Source: Bacilli bacterium (lineage in GTDB: Bacteria > Bacillota_I > Bacilli_A > RF39 > UBA660). From it: a stretch of DNA of 35,319 bases. Location of the stretch: the NCBI GenBank assembly GCA_017397685.1, contig JAFQID010000017.1, forward strand, positions 1-35,319. The letters are read 5' to 3'. Of the stretch, positions 22,579-33,809 are shown one piece after another. How positions within the stretch are numbered: position 1 is the stretch's first letter; every line of letters starts with the position of its first letter. The position numbers and the translations under genes are program-made. The notes under the pieces are model-generated. The model made no database searches and had not been told where the DNA came from. It saw nothing but the letters and a program-made list of their open reading frames with translations.

Positions 22579-23911
22579 TTTCTTCCTCCCTCATATAATT
22601 TTTAAACGATCCTGTGTTCATTTGAAATATTAAATCCACTTTTCCTGTTGAACCAGCACGATGTTTAGCTATAAGAAGTTCTATTTTACGATTTAGATTT
22701 GCTTCATATTTTCCGTATTCTTCACTATATAAAAATAGTACTATGTCAGCATCTTGCTCAATTGATCCTGATTCTCTAAGATCACTTAATTTTGGTTTGG
22801 AGTCGCTGCCTTTTCTTTGTTCAACGCTTCTTGATAGCTGAGCTAAAGCTATTACTGGTACTTCAAGTTCCATTGCAAGTTTTTTTATGTCACGACTTAC
22901 TTCTGATACTTCTTGTACTCTTTGTCCTGCATATTTTGATGAACTACTTACTAATTGCAGGTAGTCTATTACTATTAAATCAAGTCCAGATTCAGAGTTT
23001 TTTAGTTTCCTACATTTTCTTCTTATTTCACCTACGGTTATTCCTGCGGTATCGTCAACGTATAGTTTTGTATCTGAAAGTTCACTCATTGCTTCATTAA
23101 ATTTTTTCCAGTCATTGTTTTTTAATTTACCGGTCTTTAATACGTCTCCATCTATTTGTCCTACGCTTGTGAACATTCTTTTTGTTATTTCTTCCGCTCC
23201 CATTTCTAGTGAAAAGAATGCTACTGAGTTCTTATTGTTAATTGCTGCGTTTAATGCAATATTTAGTGCGAATGCACTTTTTCCACAACCTGGTCTTCCC
23301 GCCAAAATTATTACTTGTTTTTTTTGAAGTCCTCTTGTTTTTTCATCTAGGTCATAAAAACCTGTTCTAAGACCTGTAAACTCTTGTTTTGAACTAGCTA
23401 ATGTCTCGATTTCACTTTGAATTTGCGGAAGTATTTCTTGTACTTTTTTTATACTTCTTCCCATTTTGTCGTTATATACACTTAATATATTTCTTTCTGC
23501 ATTTTCAACTATTTCTACAAGGTCTTCTTGTTCGTTATAACATTCTTCTTGTATTTTAGTACTTTTTGATATAAGGTTTCTTAGTACGCTTTTTTCAAAT
23601 ATTATTTTTATATAATAATTTAGATTTGCTGTAGATGGAACTGATTCAATTATTTCAGTTATATATTCTACTCCACCTACTTTAGCTAAGCTTTTTGTTT
23701 TATCTAGTTCGTTACATACTGATGTTATATCTATTGGTATGTTATTTGTATGAAGTTTTTTTATTACATTAAAGATTTCTCTATTAGCGTCGCTATAGAA
23801 CATATCTTCTGTTACTTCATCACATATTTTATCAAGTGCATTTTTTTCAAGAAATGCACATCCTAATATGGACATTTCTGCTTCTAAGTTTTGAGGTTCT
23901 TTTCTTGCCAT
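22571..23911 (-). CDS. dnaB: replicative DNA helicase DnaB, 446 aa
   Basis: This hexameric helicase unwinds DNA at the replication fork. The N-terminal DnaB domain (about 1-105, PQNLEAEMSILGCAF) and the RecA-like ATPase domain are present. Walker A is AGRPGCGKSAFA around 204-215, Walker B DLIVIDYLQLV is intact, and later SGSIEQDADIVLFLYSEEYG is typical. The length is normal and no intein is present. It follows rplI by eight bases, matching the conserved rplI-dnaB order of Bacillota. It is the organism's main DnaC/DnaB-type helicase as far as can be judged; a helicase loader is not in the window. Confidence 0.96.
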   Translation of the reverse strand: MARKEPQNLEAEMSILGCAFLEKNALDKICDEVTEDMFYSDANREIFNVIKKLHTNNIPIDITSVCNELDKTKSLAKVGGVEYITEIIESVPSTANLNYYIKIIFEKSVLRNLISKSTKIQEECYNEQEDLVEIVENAERNILSVYNDKMGRSIKKVQEILPQIQSEIETLASSKQEFTGLRTGFYDLDEKTRGLQKKQVIILAGRPGCGKSAFALNIALNAAINNKNSVAFFSLEMGAEEITKRMFTSVGQIDGDVLKTGKLKNNDWKKFNEAMSELSDTKLYVDDTAGITVGEIRRKCRKLKNSESGLDLIVIDYLQLVSSSSKYAGQRVQEVSEVSRDIKKLAMELEVPVIALAQLSRSVEQRKGSDSKPKLSDLRESGSIEQDADIVLFLYSEEYGKYEANLNRKIELLIAKHRAGSTGKVDLIFQMNTGSFKNYMREEESE

Positions 23912-23919
23912 AATACTCC

Positions 23920-24357
23920 TTATTTTATTAGATTAATTTTTAATATTGCTATTACTTTTTTATGTAAATTTATATTAATATCATGAGTTCCTAATGTGTT
24001 TATATCATGATCTATTTCTATTTTCTTTTTATCTATTTGATATCCTAGTTCATTTAATTTTTCACTTATTTGTTTTGTTGAAATGCTTCCAAATACTTTA
24101 TCTTCATTTCCAGTTTTTACTTTAAAGTCTATTTTTAATTTTTCTATTTCTTGCTTTATTGATGTACATCTTTTTATTTCTTCTTTTTCATCTTCCTGTC
24201 TTTTGGTTATTTCATTTTCTAGTACGTTTAAACTTTTAGATGTATATGCTACGGCTAGGCCCTGACTTATTAGAAACTTTGCATATCCATCTTTAACTTC
24301 TTTTATATCGTCTTTTTTTGCTTTTCCTTTAACATCTTTTATAAATATTACTTTCAT
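23920..24357 (-). CDS. rplI: 50S ribosomal protein L9, 145 aa
   Basis: L9 binds 23S rRNA domain V and bridges ribosomes. The N-terminal domain [20 protein letters not shown] and [14 protein letters not shown] is diagnostic, followed by the long connecting helix (about 42-75) and the C-terminal domain (about 78-145, [11 protein letters not shown]). The start is ATG 24357, preceded by GAGGTGA; the open frame extends through a TTG five codons earlier with no support. It is the first gene of a six-gene operon. The usual upstream gdpP phosphodiesterase is missing; an unrelated gene diverges instead. Confidence 0.96.
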   Translation of the reverse strand: MKVIFIKDVKGKAKKDDIKEVKDGYAKFLISQGLAVAYTSKSLNVLENEITKRQEDEKEEIKRCTSIKQEIEKLKIDFKVKTGNEDKVFGSISTKQISEKLNELGYQIDKKKIEIDHDINTLGTHDININLHKKVIAILKINLIK

Positions 24358-24420
24358 TTTTTCACCTCGCAATAATTTTTTTGTATTTATATTATAGCAT
24401 AACTATTTAATAAAAAAAAG

Positions 24421-24449
24421 TTGTCATTTTACTATATTTGTTATATACT
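24421..24449 (+). promoter_or_regulatory. sigma-A promoter of the 24477-25655 gene
   Basis: TTGTCA at 24421-24426 and TATACT at 24444-24449 are 17 bases apart. AAAGGGG precedes the ATG. Confidence 0.6.
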
Positions 24450-24476
24450 ATATTTGATAATAAAGGGGCTGTTATT

Positions 24477-25655
24477 ATGAAAAGTGATTGTAAATCATTT
24501 GAAAATATTATTAAAAATATTATTTTACTTGAGTTTGAAAAGAAATTACCCAAAGATAAAAGAAATTATATTAAAAATTTTAATATTTCTGATAGCGGTT
24601 TAAAGTTTGATGAAAAAGATTTTCAATGTCAGATGATAAGGTATATTTTTAGTGTGCTTATTGATGTTAAATGTGAGAAAAATTTTGATATTAAAGGAAC
24701 TGAAAGAACTATTGAATATGGAAATTTTTTAAATATAGGTTTTATTGAATATTTTACTTTTTGGATTTGTGAAAAATATAGTATTGAGTATGTTAAAGAT
24801 GATGATTCATTAGAAAGTTTTAAATATGTTAAAAAAATTAGTTCTAAAATAGATTTAAGAAATTTAGTTTTCGACAAAAATGCGATAGAGATACTTGATA
24901 TTATTGGTGAAGAAAAATTGATTTCTGATGCTGATAATGATGCGATTAAGGTTTTTCTAAAGACTGAAGAAAATGATAATAGCAATTATAATTTCAACGA
25001 TAATAATTCTTTAGTTTATATTTTCTATAAAAATGGAAAACTTACTGGTAGATTTTATGATAAATATGTTTTTGATATTGAGTTAGATAGTGAGTACGAC
25101 GAAGGAACTTTTCTAATTTATTTAGATTTATTTAATAAAGAAAATCTTAAACTTTCAACTTTTATTAGCAAACTTGAAAGAATGAGCGTGCCTTATAAAA
25201 TTATAAAGATTAAAAAAATAGTAACTAAAACTGATATTATTTCTGTAGAAGAGTACGAAAAATTATGTGAAAAAGCTATTAAGGAAGATTTATCAAGTGA
25301 TGAGTTAAAAAAACTTAAAGCTTATGATGATTTTTATTCAAGAAATGATAATGTGAATAATAAAGATATTAATATTGATAATAAAGATGATAATAATATT
25401 TCTTTAAAAGAATCCGAAGATTTAAGCGAAAAAATTATCGAGGAGGAAACTAAAGATGAGGAAAATGATATCAATAATGTTAATGAATATATTTCTGATG
25501 AGATAAGTGATAATGATATTAATAAAATAGATAAAAAAGATGCTCCAAAGAAAATGTCTTTTATAAAAAAATGTTTATTGGTTATATATATTTGTTTAAT
25601 GACTGTTTGTATCGGTATTATTTTAGGGGTTATTTTAATAAAATTAAATTCATGA
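24477..25655 (+). CDS. tail-anchored protein of unknown function, 392 aa
   Basis: I do not recognise a family. A cytoplasmic N-terminal region of about 290 residues seems folded, with mixed strands (SLVYIFYKNGKLTGRFYDKY, then GTFLIYLDLF). A low-complexity Asp/Asn/Glu/Lys-rich linker follows (about 300-360). A single hydrophobic segment (about 368-388) ends six residues before the C-terminus and is preceded by KK, so the protein should be anchored with its bulk in the cytoplasm. ATG 24477 is chosen over an upstream in-frame TTG that lies in the promoter. It is monocistronic, divergent from rplI, and ends at a bidirectional terminator. Confidence 0.7.
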   Translation: MKSDCKSFENIIKNIILLEFEKKLPKDKRNYIKNFNISDSGLKFDEKDFQCQMIRYIFSVLIDVKCEKNFDIKGTERTIEYGNFLNIGFIEYFTFWICEKYSIEYVKDDDSLESFKYVKKISSKIDLRNLVFDKNAIEILDIIGEEKLISDADNDAIKVFLKTEENDNSNYNFNDNNSLVYIFYKNGKLTGRFYDKYVFDIELDSEYDEGTFLIYLDLFNKENLKLSTFISKLERMSVPYKIIKIKKIVTKTDIISVEEYEKLCEKAIKEDLSSDELKKLKAYDDFYSRNDNVNNKDINIDNKDDNNISLKESEDLSEKIIEEETKDEENDINNVNEYISDEISDNDINKIDKKDAPKKMSFIKKCLLVIYICLMTVCIGIILGVILIKLNS

Positions 25656-25672
25656 CTTTCTGTCATGAATTT
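25646..25672. terminator. bidirectional terminator
   Basis: A perfect 11-base stem AAATTCATGAC/GTCATGAATTT with a five-base loop is followed by T-rich sequence on the plus strand. It separates the tail-anchored gene from the convergent response regulator gene. Confidence 0.8.
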
Positions 25673-26383
25673 TTATTCTGCAAAGTACTTTTCTATTTCT
25701 TTTTTATGTGATCTTGATAATATTCCTTTTTGCAAACCATTATCAAATGTAATTGTTTGATTTTTCCAGTTTATTTCTTTCACCCTTTTCATATTAACTA
25801 TTACCCCTTTTGTTGTGTATAAAAAGTCTTTTGGAAGAAGTTTTTTTATATTGTTTATAGATATGTTTTGATAATAACTTTTATCTATTGTTTTTATTTC
25901 AATTCTTCTTCCATCTCTTATTAAATATAGTATGCTTTTATATGGAATGCTGTGTTCTATATTATAGTATGTATATCTATAGACTTCTTCTTTCGAAAAC
26001 ATCTTTAAACATATATTTAGGTTTTCTATTAAGTTCTTTTCTGCATCTATTTGTTTACCTATAAAGTCTAAAAGTTGTAATCTTTGTTTAAAAGAATCTA
26101 GGGCTAATGAAGTATAGGCCGTAAGTATTATTATAGGACTTTCCCAATCATCTTCTCTTATTTCTCTTGCGATATCTATCGCAGTTGCATTTGGTAATTC
26201 AAAATCCAGTATATAAATATTATTATATTTTTTATCTTGTATACATCTTGATAGTTTTTGATTATAATCATCGAATTCTGATATTTTAAACTCTACTTTA
26301 TTTCCCATCATATATGTTATGATTATATCTACCACTCTTTTTCTATAGTGATTATTATCTTCTACTATAACAAAATTAATCAT
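25673..26383 (-). CDS. LytTR-family response regulator, 236 aa
   Basis: An N-terminal receiver domain (about 1-120) has E8/D9, the phosphoacceptor D60 in YILDFEL, LTAY and a conserved Lys in FIGKQ. A C-terminal LytTR DNA-binding domain (about 135-236) follows, with the segment LYTTKGVIVNMKRVKEI and an ending ILSRSHKKEIEKY. It is of the AgrA/ComE type. No histidine kinase is present in the window, so the partner is elsewhere. It follows the flippase gene by about 20 bases and is likely in the cse60 operon, which hints at a role linked to sporulation or cell envelope. Targets are unknown. Confidence 0.88.
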   Translation of the reverse strand: MINFVIVEDNNHYRKRVVDIIITYMMGNKVEFKISEFDDYNQKLSRCIQDKKYNNIYILDFELPNATAIDIAREIREDDWESPIIILTAYTSLALDSFKQRLQLLDFIGKQIDAEKNLIENLNICLKMFSKEEVYRYTYYNIEHSIPYKSILYLIRDGRRIEIKTIDKSYYQNISINNIKKLLPKDFLYTTKGVIVNMKRVKEINWKNQTITFDNGLQKGILSRSHKKEIEKYFAE

Positions 26384-26402
26384 TTGTACCGCCTTTTTTC
26401 TT

Positions 26403-28034
26403 TTAATTTTTTATTTTAAGTTTTTTTAATATCTTGTTAGTTTGTTCTTCTCCTAAAACTGATGTTAATATCTTATTTCTATATGTTAATATGCAATATA
26501 TTATGGCTCCTATTATTGCACATATAGATGTTGTTATTAACATAGTCAATCTAGTATTAAATATATTTTTTAGTAATGTTGATATTATTATTGTCGAGAC
26601 TGACATTATTATTAGTGGAAAAGCTACTTTTTTTAATGTGTAAAGTATGTCTTTATATTTAAAGTCCATTTCTTTTTTTAGTTTTGATAATGATATAAGT
26701 AATGTAGTTATACTTCCAATAATTGTAGCAACTATTGCTCCATAGTATGGATAAATATTTATTTTTTCAAATAGTAATATTAGAGGTATGTCAAGTAAAG
26801 CATTTACTATAAGTCCTGTTATAGTGCTTATATATATTGTTTTAAATTTATTCATGGCTTGAAGTGCCATATTTATTACTAATGTTATGTTTGTTAAAAA
26901 TATTGAAAATGGTAATAGTTTTAATACTACTGATCCATACTCACTATATCCATAGAAAATCATGTATATTTCATTTGATAATAATGATATTCCAAGACTC
27001 ATTGGTAAACCAACTACGATTATTATGCTTATTGCTTTATTGAATAAATTGTTTATTGATTGATATTCTTTTTTTACAAAATGTGAAACCATATGCGGAA
27101 CAATACTAATTGTTAATCCTGTTGCGATTGCGTTTACGATTAAACATATTTTAGATGCCCAAGTTGAAATAACACTTGCGATTGTTTCTGCTGAAGATCC
27201 TGAATATCCTAGCATTGTTAGACCCCTTATAATTAGCGACAAATCTGTCATGTTATAAATATCTGTTGAGATTGATACTATTATTGGAGGTAAACTAAAC
27301 ATTAGTATTTTTTTTAATATTTCTTTGTTTGTTATATCATCTTTTTTAAGATTTTTTGATATATTAAGTTCTTTTTTATTTTTTCTTATTTTTAGTTCTA
27401 AGTATATATACGCTATTAGTCCTGCGATAAATGCTCCAAATACTGATATTGCTACTCCTAATGATACTTTTAATTTAAATACGTTTATTGTAAGATATGA
27501 GCCTACTAAAATTATTGCTATTCTTATAATTTGTTCTATTACTTGACTATTTGTTGTTGGTGTAATGTATTTGTGTCCTTGCAGATATCCCTTTTTTATT
27601 GCTAAGAATGGTACTATTAGTAAGCAAAATGATATACTCCTTATTACTAGTTCTATTTCTTCTATTGTGTTTCCTCCTGTTGCATTTCCAATTATAAGAA
27701 ATGATATTTCTTTAGCAAATATAAATACCGCTAGAAATAGAATCGATGATATGATTGCAACTATTTTATTTGCTAGTTTTAATGTTCTTTCTTTTGCTTC
27801 ATATTTTTCTAATGTATTATACTCACTAATTATTTTACTTATAGCTATTGGGATTCCTGCGGTACATATGTTTAAAACAAGTGTATAAACAGTATAAGCA
27901 TATGAGTATAATGCACCTCCTAGTTCACCTACTATACTATAAAAAGGAATTACATATATTGCACCTAAAAACTTTATTAATAGTAGTGATAATGATGCGA
28001 TAAGTGTTCCTTCAACAAATGTATTTTTTTTCAT
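26403..28034 (-). CDS. MOP-superfamily flippase (SpoVB/MurJ-like), 543 aa
   Basis: The protein has about 14 membrane segments and begins FVEGTLIASLSLLLIKFLGA, as in SpoVB and YtgP/MurJ lipid flippases. Internal motifs such as YTLVLNICTAGIPIAISKII and GLTISIVPHMVSHF are also typical. Such proteins move lipid-linked peptidoglycan precursors across the membrane. The placement just two bases after cse60, a sporulation gene, makes a SpoVB role (spore cortex synthesis) more likely than a vegetative MurJ role, though this is inference. The ribosome binding site AAGGAG lies in the end of cse60. Confidence 0.85.
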   Translation of the reverse strand: MKKNTFVEGTLIASLSLLLIKFLGAIYVIPFYSIVGELGGALYSYAYTVYTLVLNICTAGIPIAISKIISEYNTLEKYEAKERTLKLANKIVAIISSILFLAVFIFAKEISFLIIGNATGGNTIEEIELVIRSISFCLLIVPFLAIKKGYLQGHKYITPTTNSQVIEQIIRIAIILVGSYLTINVFKLKVSLGVAISVFGAFIAGLIAYIYLELKIRKNKKELNISKNLKKDDITNKEILKKILMFSLPPIIVSISTDIYNMTDLSLIIRGLTMLGYSGSSAETIASVISTWASKICLIVNAIATGLTISIVPHMVSHFVKKEYQSINNLFNKAISIIIVVGLPMSLGISLLSNEIYMIFYGYSEYGSVVLKLLPFSIFLTNITLVINMALQAMNKFKTIYISTITGLIVNALLDIPLILLFEKINIYPYYGAIVATIIGSITTLLISLSKLKKEMDFKYKDILYTLKKVAFPLIIMSVSTIIISTLLKNIFNTRLTMLITTSICAIIGAIIYCILTYRNKILTSVLGEEQTNKILKKLKIKN

Positions 28035-28036
28035 TT

Positions 28037-28210
28037 TTACTCCTTATATAAAATCATTGCTGAAAAACAATAAATTTGTTCTTCTCCACAAACTGCAACA
28101 GCTGTTGTAAATTGTATATTTATTATATCACATTTTGTGGTACTTAAAAATAAGTTTATACTTTTTTCTAAATCCTTTTCATGTGTTTCGTCAAATATTT
28201 TTACTTTCAT
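28037..28210 (-). CDS. cse60: sporulation protein Cse60, 57 aa
   Basis: This small gene encodes MKVKIFDETHEKDLEKSINL at its start and IYCFSAMILYKE at its end. These are the hallmarks of Cse60, a small protein first described as controlled by sigma-E in Bacillus subtilis mother cells; its molecular role is unknown. The length is close to the usual 60. AAAGGAG precedes the ATG at good spacing, and the stop lies two bases before the flippase start. It heads a likely operon cse60-flippase-LytTR regulator. Together with gerQ it supports spore formation. Confidence 0.85.
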   Translation of the reverse strand: MKVKIFDETHEKDLEKSINLFLSTTKCDIINIQFTTAVAVCGEEQIYCFSAMILYKE

Positions 28211-28267
28211 TTTATCTCCTTTATATTATTTTATAAGGTTGTTTTTATTTTTTTTGTCGAAAAAGAA

Positions 28268-28300
28268 AAATACACATTTTTTATTTTTGTGTATTTTTTT
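28268..28300 (-). terminator. terminator at the end of the ligA-yihY operon
   Basis: AAAATACACA pairs with TGTGTATTTT; on the minus strand the 3' arm runs into a T-rich stretch. The yihY stop codon lies in the loop. Confidence 0.7.
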
Positions 28301-29174
28301 CTTTTCTATTTTTTTTAGAATCTTCTTTTACTTTTTTTCTTATTTCATCTAGTTTTATTATATTAGTTTTTTCTATACCTTGTTCAATAGATGTTTTGTT
28401 TAAAAATAAACCTATTACAAATATATATGATAGTAAGTATAACCATAGTAATAGTATTACTATATTTGCTAGGTTTCCATATACAAGCGAGTAATCTGCG
28501 ATATTATTTATGTAAAACGAGTATATTATTGTTGAAACTAACCAACCAATAGTTGTAAATAGTGCTCCTTTGTTGACATACTTGCTTGATATTTTTTGAT
28601 CTGGTGCAACTGTATAAAGTATCTTTATAAAGAAAAATACTACAAATAATGATACTGGTATTTGAAAAGCCATGAATATTACTTTTATTAGGAATTCATT
28701 ATCTGCGATAAATGTTCCAAATTTACCTAATAGCGATATTATACTGTTACCTAGTAATGGGACACATATCATAAATACGAATAGTAATATCATTACAATT
28801 GATAGGATAAATGCTTTTAAATATCTTTTTAGATAACTTTTATTAGGTATATTAAATATTGTATTACTTGCAATAATTATTGCATTAGATCCATTTGTTG
28901 CAACTACCAAACCTAAAAACAAGGTTATTATTGAATCTAGTGTTATTTTATCAAATAGTATTGGTGTTATTAATTTGTTTACATCTGATGAGAATGTTTC
29001 AGATATAAATGTTTGTAGAGCATCAGCTGATAAATCTAGTGATGTTATTAGAAAGAAAATTATTGAAATAATAGGAATAAGTGCAAGAAAGAATGAGAAT
29101 GCTAATCCAGAAGGTATTATTCCCATTTCTTTTCCTAAAAATATTTCTTTAAATTCTTTCAGTTTTTCTTTCAT
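28281..29174 (-). CDS. YihY/BrkB-family membrane protein, 297 aa
   Basis: Six membrane segments and the N-terminal PSGLAFSFFLALIPIISIIF mark the YihY (formerly Rbn, BrkB) family. Conserved features such as WLYLLSYIFVIGLFLN near the end are present, as is a basic cytoplasmic tail (about 270-297). Its function is not established; the old annotation as ribonuclease BN is wrong. It overlaps the GGDEF gene by four bases (ATGA), is the last gene of the operon, and ends in a terminator. Confidence 0.88.
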   Translation of the reverse strand: MKEKLKEFKEIFLGKEMGIIPSGLAFSFFLALIPIISIIFFLITSLDLSADALQTFISETFSSDVNKLITPILFDKITLDSIITLFLGLVVATNGSNAIIIASNTIFNIPNKSYLKRYLKAFILSIVMILLFVFMICVPLLGNSIISLLGKFGTFIADNEFLIKVIFMAFQIPVSLFVVFFFIKILYTVAPDQKISSKYVNKGALFTTIGWLVSTIIYSFYINNIADYSLVYGNLANIVILLLWLYLLSYIFVIGLFLNKTSIEQGIEKTNIIKLDEIRKKVKEDSKKNRKEKNTQK

Positions 29175-31198
29175 TTATTCCCTTTACTTTTCTTTATCAT
29201 CACTAACGAGTCATTTATCGCATCGTCTATTGTTTTTAATTTATCATTTATCATTGAGTATCCTATAGATATATCATAATCTTTATTTGGTAGTGTTGAC
29301 ATTATTTCTTTACTTAGTTTATGGATATATGATGTTATTCTCTTTTCTTCATATCCAACTAAGTATATTAAAAACTCATCACCATCTGTTCTCATTATTT
29401 CTGAATTATCTCTTTGTGTTTTTATTAGAGCACTTGCAACTGATTTTATTTGCTTATCACCTGCTTCATGACCATATTTATCATTTAATTCTTTTAATCT
29501 ATTAATATCTATTACTATGATTGTTTGTGGGTAAACTTTTGTTTCATTCCAGAAGTTTATGTTGTCATTTAAATAATTTCTATTTTTTAAATTGGTCATA
29601 GTATCTAAGTATAATAATCTATCTTCTCTTTTTGTTTTAGTTTTATCATTTACATTTTTAGCTATTTTGTATGCTACTATTAGTATTAGAGAGAATATAC
29701 CTAAAATGTATAATATATTATTTAACAAGAAGTTAATTACTTTGTTATTTTTGAGAACATTTATGGTACTTTCTACTGTTTCATTTTTTAGTTCATTTAT
29801 GCTTTGAGTACTTAAGAAGAAATCAAATAAACTATTAAACGCTGTATTTTTTGCATTTAACATGAAAGTGTTATTTAATCTTTCTGAGTCAATATATCTA
29901 ATACTATAGTCTTTTAATGATGAATCTTTATAATAATCATATACCTCTTTTTCTATTATAACCACTGATTTTTCATCTATGTATTTAAGTAGTGTTTTTA
30001 TAGATTCGTAGTCTTTTATTTCAAATAGGTTTTTGCTTGCCATACTGTATTTTAAGTTCATATTTGAAAGCATGGTCACTTCCATATTTCTTAAACTATA
30101 AAGTGAGTTTACTACTATATTATTGTCTATATGAGCGAGTATAACATATTCTGTTGATCCAAGTGTTCTTGTTGTTGTGTAGTTGTTGTTTCCTAATGAA
30201 TAATAATTTAATATTATATCTAATTTTTTCTCATTTAATGCATTATTTAATTCTTTGCTGTTTTCATATTCTATATAATCGTATGTAACTCCTGAAACTT
30301 CTGAAAATTTTCTTAAGTAAGTATCAGTTAGTCCTGTAAAATCTTTTCTTATTTTTCCTTCAAATGGAAGGTTATCTATATATCCAACTATAAAGTCATT
30401 ATTTGTAATTGATTCTTTTTGTAATTCTGTATAGTTTTTAGCTTTATAATATATTTCTAAAAAGTATTCATTTTTCTTTTCAATAGATTTATTTTTCCAT
30501 CTGGAATAAAATTTAGTTATTATATTTGTTAGTTGAGTTTTTGAATTATCTACTGATAAGGTGTAATAAGAGTATAGTCCATCTAGGTGGAATACTATGT
30601 CAAAATCTGATTTAACTATTTGATCAATGTATTTAAGCATAGGTACTATTATGTAATCAATATCTCCTTTTGTATATGCATCTAAAATTAATTCAAAGCT
30701 TGTATATTGTTTGTATTCTATTTTTTCATTTTTAGTTAAATAATAACTTATATTATTTATATCATTTGCGATAATACCTATTTTTTTTCTATTAAGATTT
30801 TCTAGAGATAGTATTTCTTTATCTTTTGAAATTACTACATAATGATCTTTATATATTAGTATATCATTATCTTCTAATGTAGGTTTGTTTGATAGTTTAT
30901 ACGATGTTCCATCATCAGTTGTCGAAATATTTATTGGCAATCCTGTATCTTCTGAAAATGCATCTAGAAAATCATAAAATACGCCTTTACCATTTAATGA
31001 ATATATTGGTAAACTTTTTTCTACGTATATATCTATTTTGTTATTAATATTTTCTGTGATCCATTTTTTTTCGATATATGAATAATTATTTACGGTACTT
31101 GCTATATAATATAGTGCTCCAAAAAAACATAATGCAATTAATACTAATGATACCGTTATTATTATTAACGTCTTTTTTTTCTTTCTTTTATTTTTCAT
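29171..31198 (-). CDS. membrane sensor with two SBP-like domains and a GGDEF domain, 675 aa
   Basis: An N-terminal membrane segment (about 10-34) is followed by two periplasmic-binding-protein-like domains of the SBP_bac_3 type (about 52-250 and 268-470), a second membrane segment (about 490-513) and a C-terminal GGDEF domain (about 529-675). The signature is DGDEF at 605-609, preceded by DINRLKELND (564-573). The first Gly is replaced by Asp, but the catalytic part GDEF is kept. No RxxD inhibitory site is seen. It should be a diguanylate cyclase responding to an external small molecule, possibly an amino acid. ATG 31198 lies one base after the upstream stop; an earlier start would overlap that gene. 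Confidence 0.82.
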   Translation of the reverse strand: MKNKRKKKKTLIIITVSLVLIALCFFGALYYIASTVNNYSYIEKKWITENINNKIDIYVEKSLPIYSLNGKGVFYDFLDAFSEDTGLPINISTTDDGTSYKLSNKPTLEDNDILIYKDHYVVISKDKEILSLENLNRKKIGIIANDINNISYYLTKNEKIEYKQYTSFELILDAYTKGDIDYIIVPMLKYIDQIVKSDFDIVFHLDGLYSYYTLSVDNSKTQLTNIITKFYSRWKNKSIEKKNEYFLEIYYKAKNYTELQKESITNNDFIVGYIDNLPFEGKIRKDFTGLTDTYLRKFSEVSGVTYDYIEYENSKELNNALNEKKLDIILNYYSLGNNNYTTTRTLGSTEYVILAHIDNNIVVNSLYSLRNMEVTMLSNMNLKYSMASKNLFEIKDYESIKTLLKYIDEKSVVIIEKEVYDYYKDSSLKDYSIRYIDSERLNNTFMLNAKNTAFNSLFDFFLSTQSINELKNETVESTINVLKNNKVINFLLNNILYILGIFSLILIVAYKIAKNVNDKTKTKREDRLLYLDTMTNLKNRNYLNDNINFWNETKVYPQTIIVIDINRLKELNDKYGHEAGDKQIKSVASALIKTQRDNSEIMRTDGDEFLIYLVGYEEKRITSYIHKLSKEIMSTLPNKDYDISIGYSMINDKLKTIDDAINDSLVMIKKSKGNK

Positions 31199-31199
31199 A

Positions 31200-31673
31200 C
31201 TACCATACCACTTTCGAACTATCTGAACTTTTTGCTCCAAATACTGGGAAATATTTTGTTTCTGTTTCATTTGTTTCATACGAAGAAGTTAATATATATT
31301 GTACTTCATAAAAGTTTAAGTATTCTTCTTCTATTGCATCTAATGATTTAATTGCTAAATCTTTAGCTGCATTTACTTTAACATTTTCTTTAAAGTCTAT
31401 TGTAATATATATGATTTTTCCTTTTACTTGTACATTTATTTTTCCAATTGAAGAAGTATCTTTATATATATCTTTTATATCATCGCTTAATGTTTCTTTT
31501 AAAGGATATTTTTCAATACCTTCTAGTCTATCACCATATTTAGTACTTCCTGTTCCAGCATAAAAGTATTTGTAAAACTCATATCCGATTAAGGCAAAAC
31601 ATATAAGTAATATTCCTAGTAATACGAGTAATACTTTATTATTATTTCTTTTTAATTTTTTATTTTTTTTCAA
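31200..31673 (-). CDS. small membrane-anchored protein of unknown function, 157 aa
   Basis: A very basic N-terminus is followed by one membrane segment (about 13-35), and an extracytoplasmic domain of about 115 residues. That domain looks alpha/beta, with strands GKINVQVKGKIIYITIDF and helices rich in Ala and Glu. I do not recognise the domain. TTG 31673 is the probable start with GAGGTGA five bases before it; GTG 31682 lies within that site. It sits between ligA and the GGDEF sensor and almost abuts the sensor gene, so the two may form a functional pair on the membrane. Confidence 0.65.
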   Translation of the reverse strand: MKKNKKLKRNNNKVLLVLLGILLICFALIGYEFYKYFYAGTGSTKYGDRLEGIEKYPLKETLSDDIKDIYKDTSSIGKINVQVKGKIIYITIDFKENVKVNAAKDLAIKSLDAIEEEYLNFYEVQYILTSSYETNETETKYFPVFGAKSSDSSKVVW

Positions 31674-31713
31674 TATTTTCACCTCAGTCTTTTAATTATA
31701 CTATATTTTCACG

Positions 31714-33809
<2,096 letters not shown>

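Noticed and set aside
28137..28352. Open frame of 71 codons on the plus strand
   Set aside because: It is a Phe-rich mirror of cse60 and the yihY end on the other strand.
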